Shown: positions 8,781-18,933 of the stretch, in pieces | How positions within the stretch are numbered: the first letter of the stretch is position 1 | How the letters are laid out: every line of letters starts with the position of its first letter | Assembly: GCA_002869015.1 (NCBI GenBank) | Contig: PKTT01000009.1 | Location: 61,755-125,754, forward strand | DNA length: 64,000 bases | From: Deltaproteobacteria bacterium | GTDB lineage: Bacteria > Desulfobacterota > Deferrisomatia > Deferrisomatales > BM512 | Direction of reading: 5' to 3' | Notes under the pieces: generated by a model | Told to the model about the DNA's origin: nothing | Seen by the model: only the letters and a program-made list of their open reading frames with translations | Database searches by the model: none | Position numbers and translations under genes: made by a program

Positions 8781-10664
8781 ATGGGAAAAAGCTACAAAAT
8801 TCTAGACCGCATAGACAACCCGAAGGCGCTGAAAACGCTCTCCGTTCCCGAGATGGAGATCCTTGCTGGAGAGGTGCGTGAATTTATCCTGGAAAAGCTC
8901 TCTCCGATAGGTGGGCATCTCGCTTCAAGCCTCGGCGTTGTGGAGCTTACCATTGCCCTCCATGCGACCTTCAACGCTCCCGAGGACAGGATAATCTGGG
9001 ACGTTGGGCACCAGTCCTACGGGCACAAGATTTTGACTGGTAGGCGTGAAGAATTCGCCAGAATACGCCAGCGCGGGGGCATCAGCGGCTTCCCCAAGAG
9101 GAGCGAGTCTGAGTACGACTGCTTCGGTACGGGGCACGCCTCCACCTCGATCTCGGCGGGTGTTGGGATGGCGGCGGGCCAAGACCTCGCGGGGCGCGAC
9201 AACAAGGTAATCGCAGTCATTGGCGACGGCTCAATGACCTCCGGCATGGCCTTCGAGGGGCTCAACCACGGCGGTCATATAAAGGGAGACCTCATAGTCG
9301 TCCTAAACGACAACGAGATGTCTATCTCCCCAAACGTAGGGGCGTTGGCCTCGTACCTCTCCAGGGTGCTCTCCGGCAACCTCTACTCAAAGATGCGTTC
9401 CGACGTTCAGGAGATATTAAAAGCACTCCCCGGCGGCGAGCCCGTGGCGAAGTTCGCCAAGAAGCTTGAGGAGCACGCGAAGGGGTTCATATCGCCCGGG
9501 ATGCTCTTCGAGGAGATGGGCTTCACCTACTTCGGCCCCATAAACGGCCACAACATCTCCCATCTTCTTACAGCTTTTAAGAACGTCTCAAAGTTCAAGA
9601 AGCCAATCCTTGTCCATGTGGTGACGACGAAGGGCAAGGGATATGTGCCCGCTGAGAAGAAGCCATCCTCCTACCACGGTGTAGGTCCCTTCGACCTTGA
9701 AAACGGCAACGCGAAAAAGAGCGGCGGCCTTCCTCCTTCATACACCTCTGTCTTTGGGAGCACGCTGGTTGAGCTCGCCGCCTCGGACAACCGCATAGTT
9801 GCGATAACCGCCGCAATGACGGAGGGGACCGGACTAAAGGAGTTCTCCGAGCGCTATCCAACTCGCTTCTTTGACGTGGGTATCGCCGAGGAGCACGCGG
9901 TTACCTTCGCTGCGGGGCTCGCGACCGAGGGGCAAAAGCCCGTGGTCGCCATATACTCGACCTTTTTGCAGCGCGCCTACGACCAGATCATCCACGATGT
10001 CGCACTGCAAAACCTCGATGTGGTCTTCGCCCTCGACAGGGCGGGCTTCGTCGGCTCCGACGGCGCAACGCACCACGGCAGCTTCGACCTCTCATATCTC
10101 CGTCACATACCCGGCATGACCGTAATAGCACCCTCCGACGAGAATGAGCTGAGGCATGCCATGGCGACTGCGCTCTCAATCGATGGGCCGGTAGCCCTTA
10201 GGTATCCGCGCGGTGCAGGCGTCGGCGTCGAGCTTGACGAGCTACCCTCGCCCTTTGAGGTTGGACGCGGGAGGTTGATTGTCGAAGGTGGTGATGACGC
10301 GGTCCTTCTGATAAATATCGGCGCGAACCTGCCAAACGCCCTCGCTGCGGTTGAGCTTGCCAAGGACGCAGGCGTCAATGTGACACTATTTGATGCACGC
10401 TTCGTCAAACCCATGGATAAAGCGGGTATACTTTCATTGGCTAAGGGCGCGAGAAGCATCGTAACCCTTGAGGAGAATGTCCTCCAGGGCGGCTTTGGTT
10501 CGGCTGTGCTGGAGCTGCTCTCAGATGAGGGTATATCCACACCCGTCAAGCGGCTTGGAATCCCCGACGCCTTTATCTCCCACGGCACCCAGGAGGAGCT
10601 GCGAGAGGAGGCCGGTATAGATACAGAAGCAATCGCCAAGGCCATTATAGGAAGTGATGGCTAA
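8781..10664 (+). CDS. dxs: Dxs, 1-deoxy-D-xylulose-5-phosphate synthase
   Basis: 627 residues, full length. The thiamine-diphosphate motif begins GDGSMTSGMAFEGLNHGG; TKGKGY and the transketolase pyrimidine-domain motif DRAGFVGSDGATHHG are present, as is a C-terminal transketolase domain. It condenses pyruvate and glyceraldehyde-3-phosphate, the first step of the non-mevalonate isoprenoid pathway. It starts three bases after the ispA stop and overlaps the start of tlyA by eight bases, so it is clearly co-transcribed. Confidence 0.97.
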   Translation: MGKSYKILDRIDNPKALKTLSVPEMEILAGEVREFILEKLSPIGGHLASSLGVVELTIALHATFNAPEDRIIWDVGHQSYGHKILTGRREEFARIRQRGGISGFPKRSESEYDCFGTGHASTSISAGVGMAAGQDLAGRDNKVIAVIGDGSMTSGMAFEGLNHGGHIKGDLIVVLNDNEMSISPNVGALASYLSRVLSGNLYSKMRSDVQEILKALPGGEPVAKFAKKLEEHAKGFISPGMLFEEMGFTYFGPINGHNISHLLTAFKNVSKFKKPILVHVVTTKGKGYVPAEKKPSSYHGVGPFDLENGNAKKSGGLPPSYTSVFGSTLVELAASDNRIVAITAAMTEGTGLKEFSERYPTRFFDVGIAEEHAVTFAAGLATEGQKPVVAIYSTFLQRAYDQIIHDVALQNLDVVFALDRAGFVGSDGATHHGSFDLSYLRHIPGMTVIAPSDENELRHAMATALSIDGPVALRYPRGAGVGVELDELPSPFEVGRGRLIVEGGDDAVLLINIGANLPNALAAVELAKDAGVNVTLFDARFVKPMDKAGILSLAKGARSIVTLEENVLQGGFGSAVLELLSDEGISTPVKRLGIPDAFISHGTQEELREEAGIDTEAIAKAIIGSDG

Positions 10665-11397
10665 AAAGCTCCGTCTTGATAATCTCATGGTAGAGCGAGG
10701 GCTGGCTGAGAGCAGGTCCAAAGCGCAGGCGCTTATCATGGGCGGTCAAGTGGTGGTGGGGGACCATGCGGTGACGAAGGCTGGAGCTCAGGTTGCCTGC
10801 GACGCCTCGGTAAGGCTGAAAGGGGACCTTAATCCCTACGTTTCCCGTGGTGGCCTTAAGCTCGAAGGGGCGCTAAAGGGGTTCGCTTATGACCCGTCGG
10901 GGCTTACCTGCGTGGATGTTGGCGCTTCCACCGGGGGCTTTACCGACTGCCTCTTAAAGCATGGCGCAGCTAAGGTTTACGCTGTCGACGTTGGCTATGG
11001 TCAGCTTGCCTGGCAGCTTCGGGAAGACCCGAGGGTCATCAATATCGAGCGGCAAAATGTCCGCCACTTGACCTGGGAGACCCTTGGCGAGCTGGTCGAC
11101 CTGGCGGTTATAGATGCTTCATTTATATCCCTTGAGTTGGTTTTGCCTCACGTAGTGGGCCTTTTAAAGCAAAGCGGTGATATAATTGCACTTGTGAAAC
11201 CGCAATTTGAGGTCGATAAGGGTGAGGTGGGGAAAGGCGGGGTAGTGCGCGACCCTATCCTTAGAAAAAAAGCTCTTGAGAAGGTCCGTGAAAGTGCGCG
11301 ATTATCAGGGCTTGATGTTATCGGTGAGATGGAGTCTCCAATAAAGGGGGCGAAAAAGGGAAATGTAGAGTTTCTCTTGTATCTTAAGCGTAATTGA
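10657..11397 (+). CDS. tlyA: TlyA family rRNA (cytidine-2'-O)-methyltransferase
   Basis: 246 residues from ATG 10657 (a GTG lies one codon earlier). An N-terminal S4 RNA-binding domain (about 1-62, with LRLDNLMVERGLAESRSKAQ) is followed by an FtsJ-like methyltransferase with SAM motif DVGASTGGFTDCLL. The catalytic Lys-Asp-Lys-Glu type residues are visible in SRGGLKLEG, IDASFISLE and VKPQFE. Members methylate ribosomal RNA, and some have been linked to haemolysin-like activity. In this gene order NAD kinase often follows; here an MglA-like GTPase does. Confidence 0.93.
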   Translation: MAKKLRLDNLMVERGLAESRSKAQALIMGGQVVVGDHAVTKAGAQVACDASVRLKGDLNPYVSRGGLKLEGALKGFAYDPSGLTCVDVGASTGGFTDCLLKHGAAKVYAVDVGYGQLAWQLREDPRVINIERQNVRHLTWETLGELVDLAVIDASFISLELVLPHVVGLLKQSGDIIALVKPQFEVDKGEVGKGGVVRDPILRKKALEKVRESARLSGLDVIGEMESPIKGAKKGNVEFLLYLKRN

Positions 11398-11410
11398 AAG
11401 GACTCCAAAT

Positions 11411-12331
11411 ATGGCGATTATAAATTATGCGGCGAGAGAGATGACGGCCAAGATCGTATACTATGGCCCCGGCCTCTCCGGCAAGACCACCAGCATCCAG
11501 TACATCCACTCAAAGATAAACCCTGACAATAAGGGCAAGCTGGTAAGCCTTGCAACCGAGACGGACCGCACCCTCTTCTTCGACTTTTTCCCGGTGGACT
11601 TCGGCAAGATTGGCGGCTTCAGGGTGAAGTTCAACTTCTACACCGTGCCGGGGCAGGTTTTTTACAACACCACGAGAAAGCTTGTCTTAAAGGGCGCTGA
11701 CGGCGTCGTCTTCGTTGCGGATTCGCAAAACGGCATGCAGGAGCAGAACAAGGAATCTCTTGAGAACCTCCATGAGAACCTCCGTCTCCACGGCTTTGAC
11801 CCCGAGACAATGCCCTTCGTCATACAGTACAACAAACGCGATATGCCCAACCTGATGGAGCTGGATGATATGCGCAGCGAGCTCAACCTGCGCGGCGTTC
11901 CGGAGTTCGAGACCAGCGCTACTGTCGGCACCGGCGTTATGGAGGCGATGCGCACCATCTGCAAGATGGTTTTGGAAGACCTTAAAGCGAAGCAGCAAAA
12001 GGGGTCAGGGGCAATATCCAGACCCGCCGCCGCAAAGCAGCCCGCTGCAAAGGTAGGTTCAGCGGCCGCAGCCCAAGCGGCTAAGCCGGCTGGCGTAAGC
12101 GAGGAGCTTCGCACCCTTGATATTACTGTGGATAAGCCCAAGAAGGGTGGCAACGACAGCCGCTCTGTCGTCGTTCCTCTAAATGTTGAGGTGGGCGAGG
12201 GTGTTGACGCGGCAAATGTCAAGGTAGAGGTCAAGGTCACCTACAAGGAGGGCGAGGCTAAAGTCACTCTGGGGCAGATTGTCCAGGATATACCCAAAAA
12301 GGGCTTCCTCGCGCGGCTCTTCGGTGGCTGA
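11411..12331 (+). CDS. MglA-like small Ras-family GTPase with a C-terminal extension
   Basis: 306 residues. The first 195 match bacterial MglA: P-loop GPGLSGKTT near 19-27, the MglA-specific switch TVPGQVFYNTTRKL, the specificity motif NKRD and a SATVGTG loop. MglA sets polarity and drives gliding or pilus switching in Myxococcus. MglA proteins are usually about 195 residues; here an Ala/Pro/Lys-rich linker (about 195-235) leads to a small beta-rich tail ending KKGFLARLFGG. That tail is unusual and not recognised. No MglB-type roadblock gene is adjacent. The following gene overlaps by eight bases. Confidence 0.9.
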   Translation: MAIINYAAREMTAKIVYYGPGLSGKTTSIQYIHSKINPDNKGKLVSLATETDRTLFFDFFPVDFGKIGGFRVKFNFYTVPGQVFYNTTRKLVLKGADGVVFVADSQNGMQEQNKESLENLHENLRLHGFDPETMPFVIQYNKRDMPNLMELDDMRSELNLRGVPEFETSATVGTGVMEAMRTICKMVLEDLKAKQQKGSGAISRPAAAKQPAAKVGSAAAAQAAKPAGVSEELRTLDITVDKPKKGGNDSRSVVVPLNVEVGEGVDAANVKVEVKVTYKEGEAKVTLGQIVQDIPKKGFLARLFGG

Positions 12332-13094
12332 CCATCCTCTATACTTTATCTCTTGCGGCCCCGGCGACCCTGATCTGATAACCGTTGGCGGCCTAAGGGC
12401 TATCGAGCAATCTATCGCCCTCCTCGCGCCCAAGGTATATGAGGAGGGCTTTTCCGCTTATCTCTCTGGCAAAGAGGTTGAGAGCCCCTTCACAATGGAC
12501 CACCAAACCGTTGTGGATTGGGTTGATTCACGCTTAAAGAGGGGGCCCGTCGCTTTCCTTCTGCCTGGAGACTTCTCGACCTTCTCTCCCTTTCACTCCT
12601 TTGTAGAGCATTTCTTCGACAGGGCGGTGGTTATCCCCGGCGTCAGCGCCCACGCGGCCGCTGCGGCGCTTTTAAAGCGCAGCTGGGACATCGCCGGTGT
12701 CGCGCACACCGCGATAATAACCAGCCCACGGGCAATAACCCGTGATGGGCGGGTAAGCCTCCGGGAGTATGGAGGGGAGGGGAACACCCTGATCCTCTAT
12801 ATGCTAAACCTCCCAATCGGCGAGCTTGTAACCGAGCTTCTTCACGCCTATACCCCGGAAACTCCAATCGCCATACTGGAAAACATCGCTTGCCCTGGCG
12901 AACGCGTCACCCTTGGCACCCTCGATGATATAGAGGCGCGGCTGGATGGGAGGGACCCCTTTGGCGTCGGGTCGACCTCCTCAGAGCCTACACTTGCCCT
13001 TGTTGTGGTAGGCGGGGCTCTGGTCAGCGGGGAGAAACCCGATATGTGGGATTACCGCTATGAAAAGCTCTGGAAGCCGAGGGAGATGAAGTAG
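12324..13094 (+). CDS. Tetrapyrrole (corrin/porphyrin) methylase family protein, CobM-like
   Basis: 256 residues from GTG 12324, which overlaps the previous gene by eight bases; an upstream in-frame ATG at 12279 would lie deep inside it. The N-terminus YFISCGPGDPDLITVGG is the SAM-binding signature of the family, followed by VIPGVSAHAAAAALL and a C-terminal domain with IENI-type and TLDDIEARL motifs, closest to precorrin-4 C11-methyltransferase (CobM). No other cobalamin genes are near, so the substrate is open. It ends in TAG and is followed without a gap, in the same frame, by the U32 gene. Confidence 0.75.
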   Translation: MADHPLYFISCGPGDPDLITVGGLRAIEQSIALLAPKVYEEGFSAYLSGKEVESPFTMDHQTVVDWVDSRLKRGPVAFLLPGDFSTFSPFHSFVEHFFDRAVVIPGVSAHAAAAALLKRSWDIAGVAHTAIITSPRAITRDGRVSLREYGGEGNTLILYMLNLPIGELVTELLHAYTPETPIAILENIACPGERVTLGTLDDIEARLDGRDPFGVGSTSSEPTLALVVVGGALVSGEKPDMWDYRYEKLWKPREMK

Positions 13095-14033
13095 GTGGGC
13101 GTGAAGATTCTCTCCCCTTTCGATAATTTGTCTGAGACCGCCGCGCTCATCGAAGCGGGCGCGGATGAGCTTTACGGGGGCGTTGAGCCGCCAAACTGGA
13201 AGGCCGGAATCGTCTCCTCAAGTCAGCGCACCTTCGATTCGGCACACTTCTCAAGCGAGGATGAGTTCGCCAGCGCCGTAAAACTTGCCTCAAGCGTGGG
13301 CGCCAGAGTTTCAATCACCCTCAATGCACCTATGTATGAAAAGAGGATGCAGCCAGCGCTGGTTGCTCTGGCAAAGCGCGCTGAAGAATGGGGCGTAAAG
13401 GGTGTTGTGGTTGCCGATCCATCCCTCATTTTGGCGCTTAAGGATGGTGGCGTCGCCCTTGAGCTGACCCTCTCCACCATGGCAGGGGCTCTCAATGCAG
13501 CCGATTTTGCCTTTTACAATGCCCTTGGGATAGCGAGGGCGGTCCTGCCTCGCCACCTTACAATTTCAGAAGTTAAGAAAATCGTCGATGCTTCTCCGGG
13601 TATAACCTTCGAGAGCTTTATACTCGTGGGCAAATGTCCCAATGAGGAGGCGCACTGCTCTTTCCAGCATACCAGCGCGGACAAAAGATGGCCCTGCGAG
13701 ATAGATTATAATGTAAAAAACTATAACAATCAGCTATTTGAGGGTCATCCGTTCATAGATTACTTGAACTCATGGCGAGGCTGCGATCGCCGCTTCGCCT
13801 GCGGCCTCTGCGCAATACATCCTCTAATTGATGCCGGAGTCGGGGTGCTTAAGCTGGTGGGCCGAGGCGGCCCCAGCGCAGGAAAAGTTGAAAATGTCAG
13901 GCTAGTAAAGCGCTTCCTAGAAGATAGGGAGCTGACGCAAGCTGACGCGCTTTCCGCCTACAATGAACGCTTCGGCCGTTCCTGCTCGCCGCTCATCTGC
14001 TACTACCCGGAATTTCACCCCTCGCGCAGGTAG
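13095..14033 (+). CDS. Peptidase U32 family protein
   Basis: 312 residues, starting at GTG directly after the preceding TAG. The N-terminal barrel carries GADELYGGVEP, where other U32 proteins have GADAVYLG. The second half carries a cysteine set (GKCPNE, HCSFQ, WPCEID, RGCDRRFACGLC) like the one that binds an iron-sulfur cluster in U32 proteins such as UbiU/UbiV and TrhP. Members act as collagenase-like peptidases or oxygen-independent RNA or quinone hydroxylases. Pairing with a tetrapyrrole-methylase-fold protein suggests a shared pathway, but which one is not known. Confidence 0.8.
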   Translation: MGVKILSPFDNLSETAALIEAGADELYGGVEPPNWKAGIVSSSQRTFDSAHFSSEDEFASAVKLASSVGARVSITLNAPMYEKRMQPALVALAKRAEEWGVKGVVVADPSLILALKDGGVALELTLSTMAGALNAADFAFYNALGIARAVLPRHLTISEVKKIVDASPGITFESFILVGKCPNEEAHCSFQHTSADKRWPCEIDYNVKNYNNQLFEGHPFIDYLNSWRGCDRRFACGLCAIHPLIDAGVGVLKLVGRGGPSAGKVENVRLVKRFLEDRELTQADALSAYNERFGRSCSPLICYYPEFHPSRR

Positions 14034-14037
14034 GTCA

Positions 14038-14829
14038 TTACCTCAGCGCGACCCTAAGCGCTACCACCACCAAAAGCACCGAAAGGGCTATTATCAGCTT
14101 GTCGCGGCTTACTTTGCGCGCCCAGGAGACCCCAAGCTGCACGCCAATTAGAGAGCCCGCAAAGCCCAGCGCCCCGATTCCATAGTGGAGATACCCAAAT
14201 GAAAAGGGCACATCCTGCGGGTCAGAGAGTCCAGAGAGGGCGCAGGTTGTAGTCGCGACGGAGGAGGTTATCAAGATTATCGCCGAGCTTGTCGCCATGG
14301 CGTCGTGCACCTTAAGGTTGCAGTACCTCAAGAGGTAGGGCACACCGAGCACCCCGCCGCCTGCGCCGAAAAATCCAGCAAAAGCTCCTATAAAAACCCC
14401 TGCAAGGGATTGCTTCAAAGGTGTGTGGGGGTTGGAGCGCTCTATCTCAACGTGGCGGTATAAAAATGTTTTCAGGGCAACAAGAATAATCAGCCCGACA
14501 AAGAGGAACCGCAGCGAGTTGCCATCTATGACGGTATTTGAATACCCGCCAATAATTGCTCCGAAAATGCCGCCCACTCCAACCCTCATCGCGGTTTTGT
14601 ACTGAATGCCCCCATACTTCCTGTGCTTTCTTACCGCGAGGAGCATCGTGCAGAAGATAGTCGCCTGCGAGGTAGCGACGGCCATCTGCATAGGGGCGTG
14701 AACTCCGGGAAAGGTTGAGAGAATCTCCAGGTAGGTCGGCACAAAGACAATACCGCCGCCGATTCCGAAAAAGCCCGCTACCAACCCGGCGGCAAGGCCG
14801 AAGATTAAGGTAAGGGGAGCCCAGATCAT
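14038..14829 (-). CDS. TSUP family (TauE/SafE) membrane transporter
   Basis: 263 residues with about eight hydrophobic segments and two internally related halves (LAAGLVAGFFGIGGGIVFVP and GAFAGFFGAGGGVLGVP). This duplicated glycine-rich motif defines the TauE/SafE family of inner-membrane exporters for sulfite, sulfonates or other organic anions. The substrate cannot be read from sequence. Its ATG overlaps the stop of the upstream asparaginase gene by four bases, so the two are likely co-transcribed. It converges with the U32 gene with only four bases between the stops and no visible terminator. Confidence 0.88.
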   Translation of the reverse strand: MIWAPLTLIFGLAAGLVAGFFGIGGGIVFVPTYLEILSTFPGVHAPMQMAVATSQATIFCTMLLAVRKHRKYGGIQYKTAMRVGVGGIFGAIIGGYSNTVIDGNSLRFLFVGLIILVALKTFLYRHVEIERSNPHTPLKQSLAGVFIGAFAGFFGAGGGVLGVPYLLRYCNLKVHDAMATSSAIILITSSVATTTCALSGLSDPQDVPFSFGYLHYGIGALGFAGSLIGVQLGVSWARKVSRDKLIIALSVLLVVVALRVALR

Positions 14830-15869
14830 CGTTTTTTATCTGGGCGGTCAAGGCCGCGCCAATCGATTATCGCCTCTATCAGGCCAACTGTTTCGCGGCG
14901 GTGATTTTTTATGGAAACTCTCCTGAAGCGGGAAAGGGGCGCTGCCTCCTCCTCGGAGATTGTCCCCATTCTAAGCATAAGCTCCACCACGATGGGCTCC
15001 AGCGCCCGCATGTTGCCGTCTTCAACCTTGAATGCCACCCCAACGCCCGCATCGATAAAGGCGATCCCATAGGAAGCCTCGGCGCCCGTCTTCGCTATAA
15101 CTCGGCCAGGGGCGGCACGCATAGCCTCGGTGCATATCCGCTCATCTCCGGCGACCATCTCCGGGTTGTCCAAGCAGCTGCGCATCAAGGTGCGGATGGC
15201 GCTTATGCGCTCCCGTGAGAGGGCTGGGTTTCCCTCGGGCCATGCGAAGGAAGCAAAGCCTCGGGCTACGCTACGTAGCGGGGCGCGAAAAACAGGCACT
15301 CCGCAGCCGTCAACCCCTATGCCGAGCTCATCGGGCGTAGTACCGCAGCACTCCGCTACATATCGACGGATTAGTAGCTGCACGGGATTTCCGGGCTCTA
15401 TATAGCCCTCGACAGGCCAGCCTTTATGCGCGCAGAGTGCAAGCATCGCGGCATGTTTGCCGGAGCAGTTGTTGTGGAGCGGTGAGGGAGCCTCGCCGCG
15501 GTCGGCGAGCGCTTTTGCGGTCGGGCGGTGGCTCGGCCGGTGGACGCCGCACTCCAGAGCCTCGACGCCGACCCCCGCCTTGGTCAGTATTGAACGCACC
15601 GCTTCTACATGGAAATCCTGTCCCGAGTGGGAGCCGCACATGACCGCAAGCTCAGGTTCCGTGAAGCCGAAGTGTGCGGCGGCGCCCTCCTCAACGACCG
15701 GTACCGTTTGAAAGGGTTTAGCCGCGGAGCGCAAGAAGGTCGGGAAGTCGGGGTCGCCCAGGGAGTCCAGCAGCGCTCCATCGGGGCGCACCACGGCAAA
15801 ATGACCTCTGTGTATCGATTCTGTCAGCCCTCCACGGGTGACCTTTGCGAGGGGCGCTGGAATTTTCAT
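14826..15869 (-). CDS. Asparaginase (asparaginase II family, Rhizobium type)
   Basis: 347 residues, usual length for the family. Hallmarks are MCGSHSGQDFH, NNCSGKHAAMLALC, GVDGCGVPVF and a C-terminal GKTGAEASYG-like segment (IAKTGAEASYGIAF). The family hydrolyses asparagine to aspartate and ammonia and is unrelated to E. coli AnsA/AnsB. It lies between yjbQ and a TSUP permease on the same strand, overlapping the latter by four bases. Confidence 0.9.
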   Translation of the reverse strand: MKIPAPLAKVTRGGLTESIHRGHFAVVRPDGALLDSLGDPDFPTFLRSAAKPFQTVPVVEEGAAAHFGFTEPELAVMCGSHSGQDFHVEAVRSILTKAGVGVEALECGVHRPSHRPTAKALADRGEAPSPLHNNCSGKHAAMLALCAHKGWPVEGYIEPGNPVQLLIRRYVAECCGTTPDELGIGVDGCGVPVFRAPLRSVARGFASFAWPEGNPALSRERISAIRTLMRSCLDNPEMVAGDERICTEAMRAAPGRVIAKTGAEASYGIAFIDAGVGVAFKVEDGNMRALEPIVVELMLRMGTISEEEAAPLSRFRRVSIKNHRRETVGLIEAIIDWRGLDRPDKKR

Positions 15870-15882
15870 TCTTTAAATCGCC

Positions 15883-16281
15883 TTACCTTAGTGAAATTAT
15901 GGAAACGTGGCATTTACGGCTTCGCGGGCCGTCAAATTCGGCGAAGTAAATGCCCTGCCAGGTGCCGAGCGCGAGGCGCCCTCCCGTTACTGGTATTTGT
16001 GTGGAAAAGCCCATCATAGAAGCCTTGATGTGCGCGTCCGAGTTGCCCTCAATGTGACGAAAACCCCACTCCCGGGGGACGAGCTTCTCCATGAACGCTA
16101 TGATATCCCGCTTGACGTCTGGGTCGGCGTTTTCATTTATCGTCACACCCGCCGTGGTGTGGGGAATGTAAATCGTGGCGACCCCCTCTGATACTCCCGC
16201 TTCGGTTACAATCCTGGCGACCTCGCCGGTTATATCCACCAGCTCCGAGCGGCTCTTTGTTCTCACCTGAAAAGTTTTCAT
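15883..16281 (-). CDS. YjbQ family protein (secondary thiamine-phosphate synthase enzyme)
   Basis: 132 residues, typical length. IPHTTAGVTINENADPDV is the family motif with the conserved histidine, and the protein ends with the usual GTWQGIYFAEFDGPR. YjbQ proteins have weak thiamine-phosphate synthase activity; the true role is unclear. First gene of a minus-strand group with asparaginase and TSUP, transcribed divergently from eno. Confidence 0.9.
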   Translation of the reverse strand: MKTFQVRTKSRSELVDITGEVARIVTEAGVSEGVATIYIPHTTAGVTINENADPDVKRDIIAFMEKLVPREWGFRHIEGNSDAHIKASMMGFSTQIPVTGGRLALGTWQGIYFAEFDGPRSRKCHVSIISLR

Positions 16282-16354
16282 ACACTACCTCCGGGATTGT
16301 TAAACATTAGCACAGGGGAGGGGGCTTTTAAACGTTCAATAAGAGCGCTTAGAC

Positions 16355-17719
<1,365 letters not shown>

Positions 17720-17776
17720 TATAAATATACGATAATGGGGAGCGCCTTAAGAGTTCCCCTCAAGGAGCAGAGACAA

Positions 17777-18196
17777 ATGGCAATTGAACAGACCCTTGCA
17801 ATGATAAAGCCCGACGCCACCGCACGCGACCTCACCGGCAAGATCCTCGCCCGCATTGAAGAGGAGGGGTTCAAGATAGTGGCGATGAAGCGCCTTCGCC
17901 TCTCCAAACTCCAGGCCGAAGCGTTCTACGCCGTTCACAGGGAGCGTCCCTTCTTCGGTGACCTCACCGAGTTCATGTCCAGCGGACCCATCGTCGCTAT
18001 CTGCATGGAGCGGGAAGAGGCAATCGTAAAGTGGCGCGAGGTTATGGGCGCGACCAACCCCGAGAACGCCGCCGAGGGCACCCTGAGAAAGCTCTACGCC
18101 CTCGACGTAGAGAAGAACTCCTGCCATGGCTCCGACGCCCCCGAGACGGCAGCGGTGGAGAAGGCTTTCTTCTTTAGCGGCATCGAGATGCTCTAG
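17777..18196 (+). CDS. ndk: Nucleoside diphosphate kinase
   Basis: 139 residues from ATG 17777, with AAGGAG nine bases upstream; an upstream in-frame ATG at 17735 has no such site. [14 protein letters not shown] opens the protein as in the family, and the active-site histidine lies in [10 protein letters not shown]. The enzyme balances nucleoside triphosphates. It ends in TAG just before a strong terminator, which shows that TAG works as an ordinary stop here. Confidence 0.97.
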   Translation: MAIEQTLAMIKPDATARDLTGKILARIEEEGFKIVAMKRLRLSKLQAEAFYAVHRERPFFGDLTEFMSSGPIVAICMEREEAIVKWREVMGATNPENAAEGTLRKLYALDVEKNSCHGSDAPETAAVEKAFFFSGIEML

Positions 18197-18210
18197 TTTT
18201 TAGATTAAAT

Positions 18211-18245
18211 AAAAAAAGCCTCGCCAAATCGGCGGGGCTTTTTTC
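18211..18245. terminator. Bidirectional rho-independent terminator between ndk and trkA
   Basis: AGCCTCGCC and GGCGGGGCT form a nine-base-pair stem around an AAATC loop. An A-run lies on the left and a T-run on the right, so it can stop both ndk (plus) and the trkA genes (minus). Confidence 0.9.
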
Positions 18246-18261
18246 GTTTGGGGATTAATCC

Positions 18262-18933
18262 TTAAAGCCAGCCGGTGCCGCCGACCTCATCGGCTATCGT
18301 TGAGGTGGAGAAGAGGATGAGTTTGTCGCCCTTCTCTATAATATCAGCGGGCTTTGCTGCGAACTGCTTGACCTCTCCATTCTCCTCACGTTCAACCGCC
18401 ACGAGGGCGATGCCGCGCTTTGAGCGCAGATTGCTTTGCGCGATGGATACCCCCCAGAGCTTTGGCGGGCTCTTGACCTTGAAGAGGGCATACCCCTCGA
18501 AGAAGGGAATCTCTTCAACTATATTCGGGCTCCTGAGCTGCAAGGCCAACTTGCTGGCCATATCACGCTCGGGGTGCACTATCTCCGTTGCCCCTACCTT
18601 AGATAGGACCCTTGCGTGGTCGGGGGTTACCGCTTTGGCTATGACCTTCTCAACGCCCAACTCCCTAAGGTGAAGGGTGGCGAGGGTGGAGGCGTCTATT
18701 GGCGTGCCGAGGCCGACGACGGCAACCTCAACTCCCTTGGCGCCCGCTGCGATGAGGCTCTCCTTGTCGCTGGCGTCGGCTACGACGGCGCGGGAGACCT
18801 TTGAGTTCACCGACTCAACGACCTCAGGGTCTATATCAAGGGCCAGGACGTCGTGTCCAAAGGATGCCAGAGAGATGGCTACCTGGCTGCCGAAGCTGCC
18901 CAGCCCCAGTACTGCGCATTTTTTCGTAATCAT
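18262..18933 (-). CDS. TrkA/KtrA family potassium uptake regulator (second copy)
   Basis: 223 residues: a Rossmann RCK_N domain (VLGLGSFGSQVA, with DIDPEVVE for nucleotide binding) and a C-terminal RCK_C domain from about residue 135. It gates the TrkH/KtrB channel in response to bound nucleotide. Its ATG follows directly on the TAG stop of the first trkA copy in the same frame. The two could assemble as a hetero-ring, or replace the two-unit TrkA of E. coli. Confidence 0.9.
   Translation of the reverse strand: MITKKCAVLGLGSFGSQVAISLASFGHDVLALDIDPEVVESVNSKVSRAVVADASDKESLIAAGAKGVEVAVVGLGTPIDASTLATLHLRELGVEKVIAKAVTPDHARVLSKVGATEIVHPERDMASKLALQLRSPNIVEEIPFFEGYALFKVKSPPKLWGVSIAQSNLRSKRGIALVAVEREENGEVKQFAAKPADIIEKGDKLILFSTSTIADEVGGTGWL

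Noticed and set aside
12279..12323. Earlier start (ATG 12279) for the CobM-like gene
   Set aside because: It would overlap the MglA-like gene by 53 bases and adds residues before the conserved start; GTG 12324 fits better.
13092..13097. CobM-like and U32 genes as one fused gene with a read-through stop
   Set aside because: Each has a normal family start and end, and GTG follows the TAG directly; adjacency in frame has a one-in-three chance.
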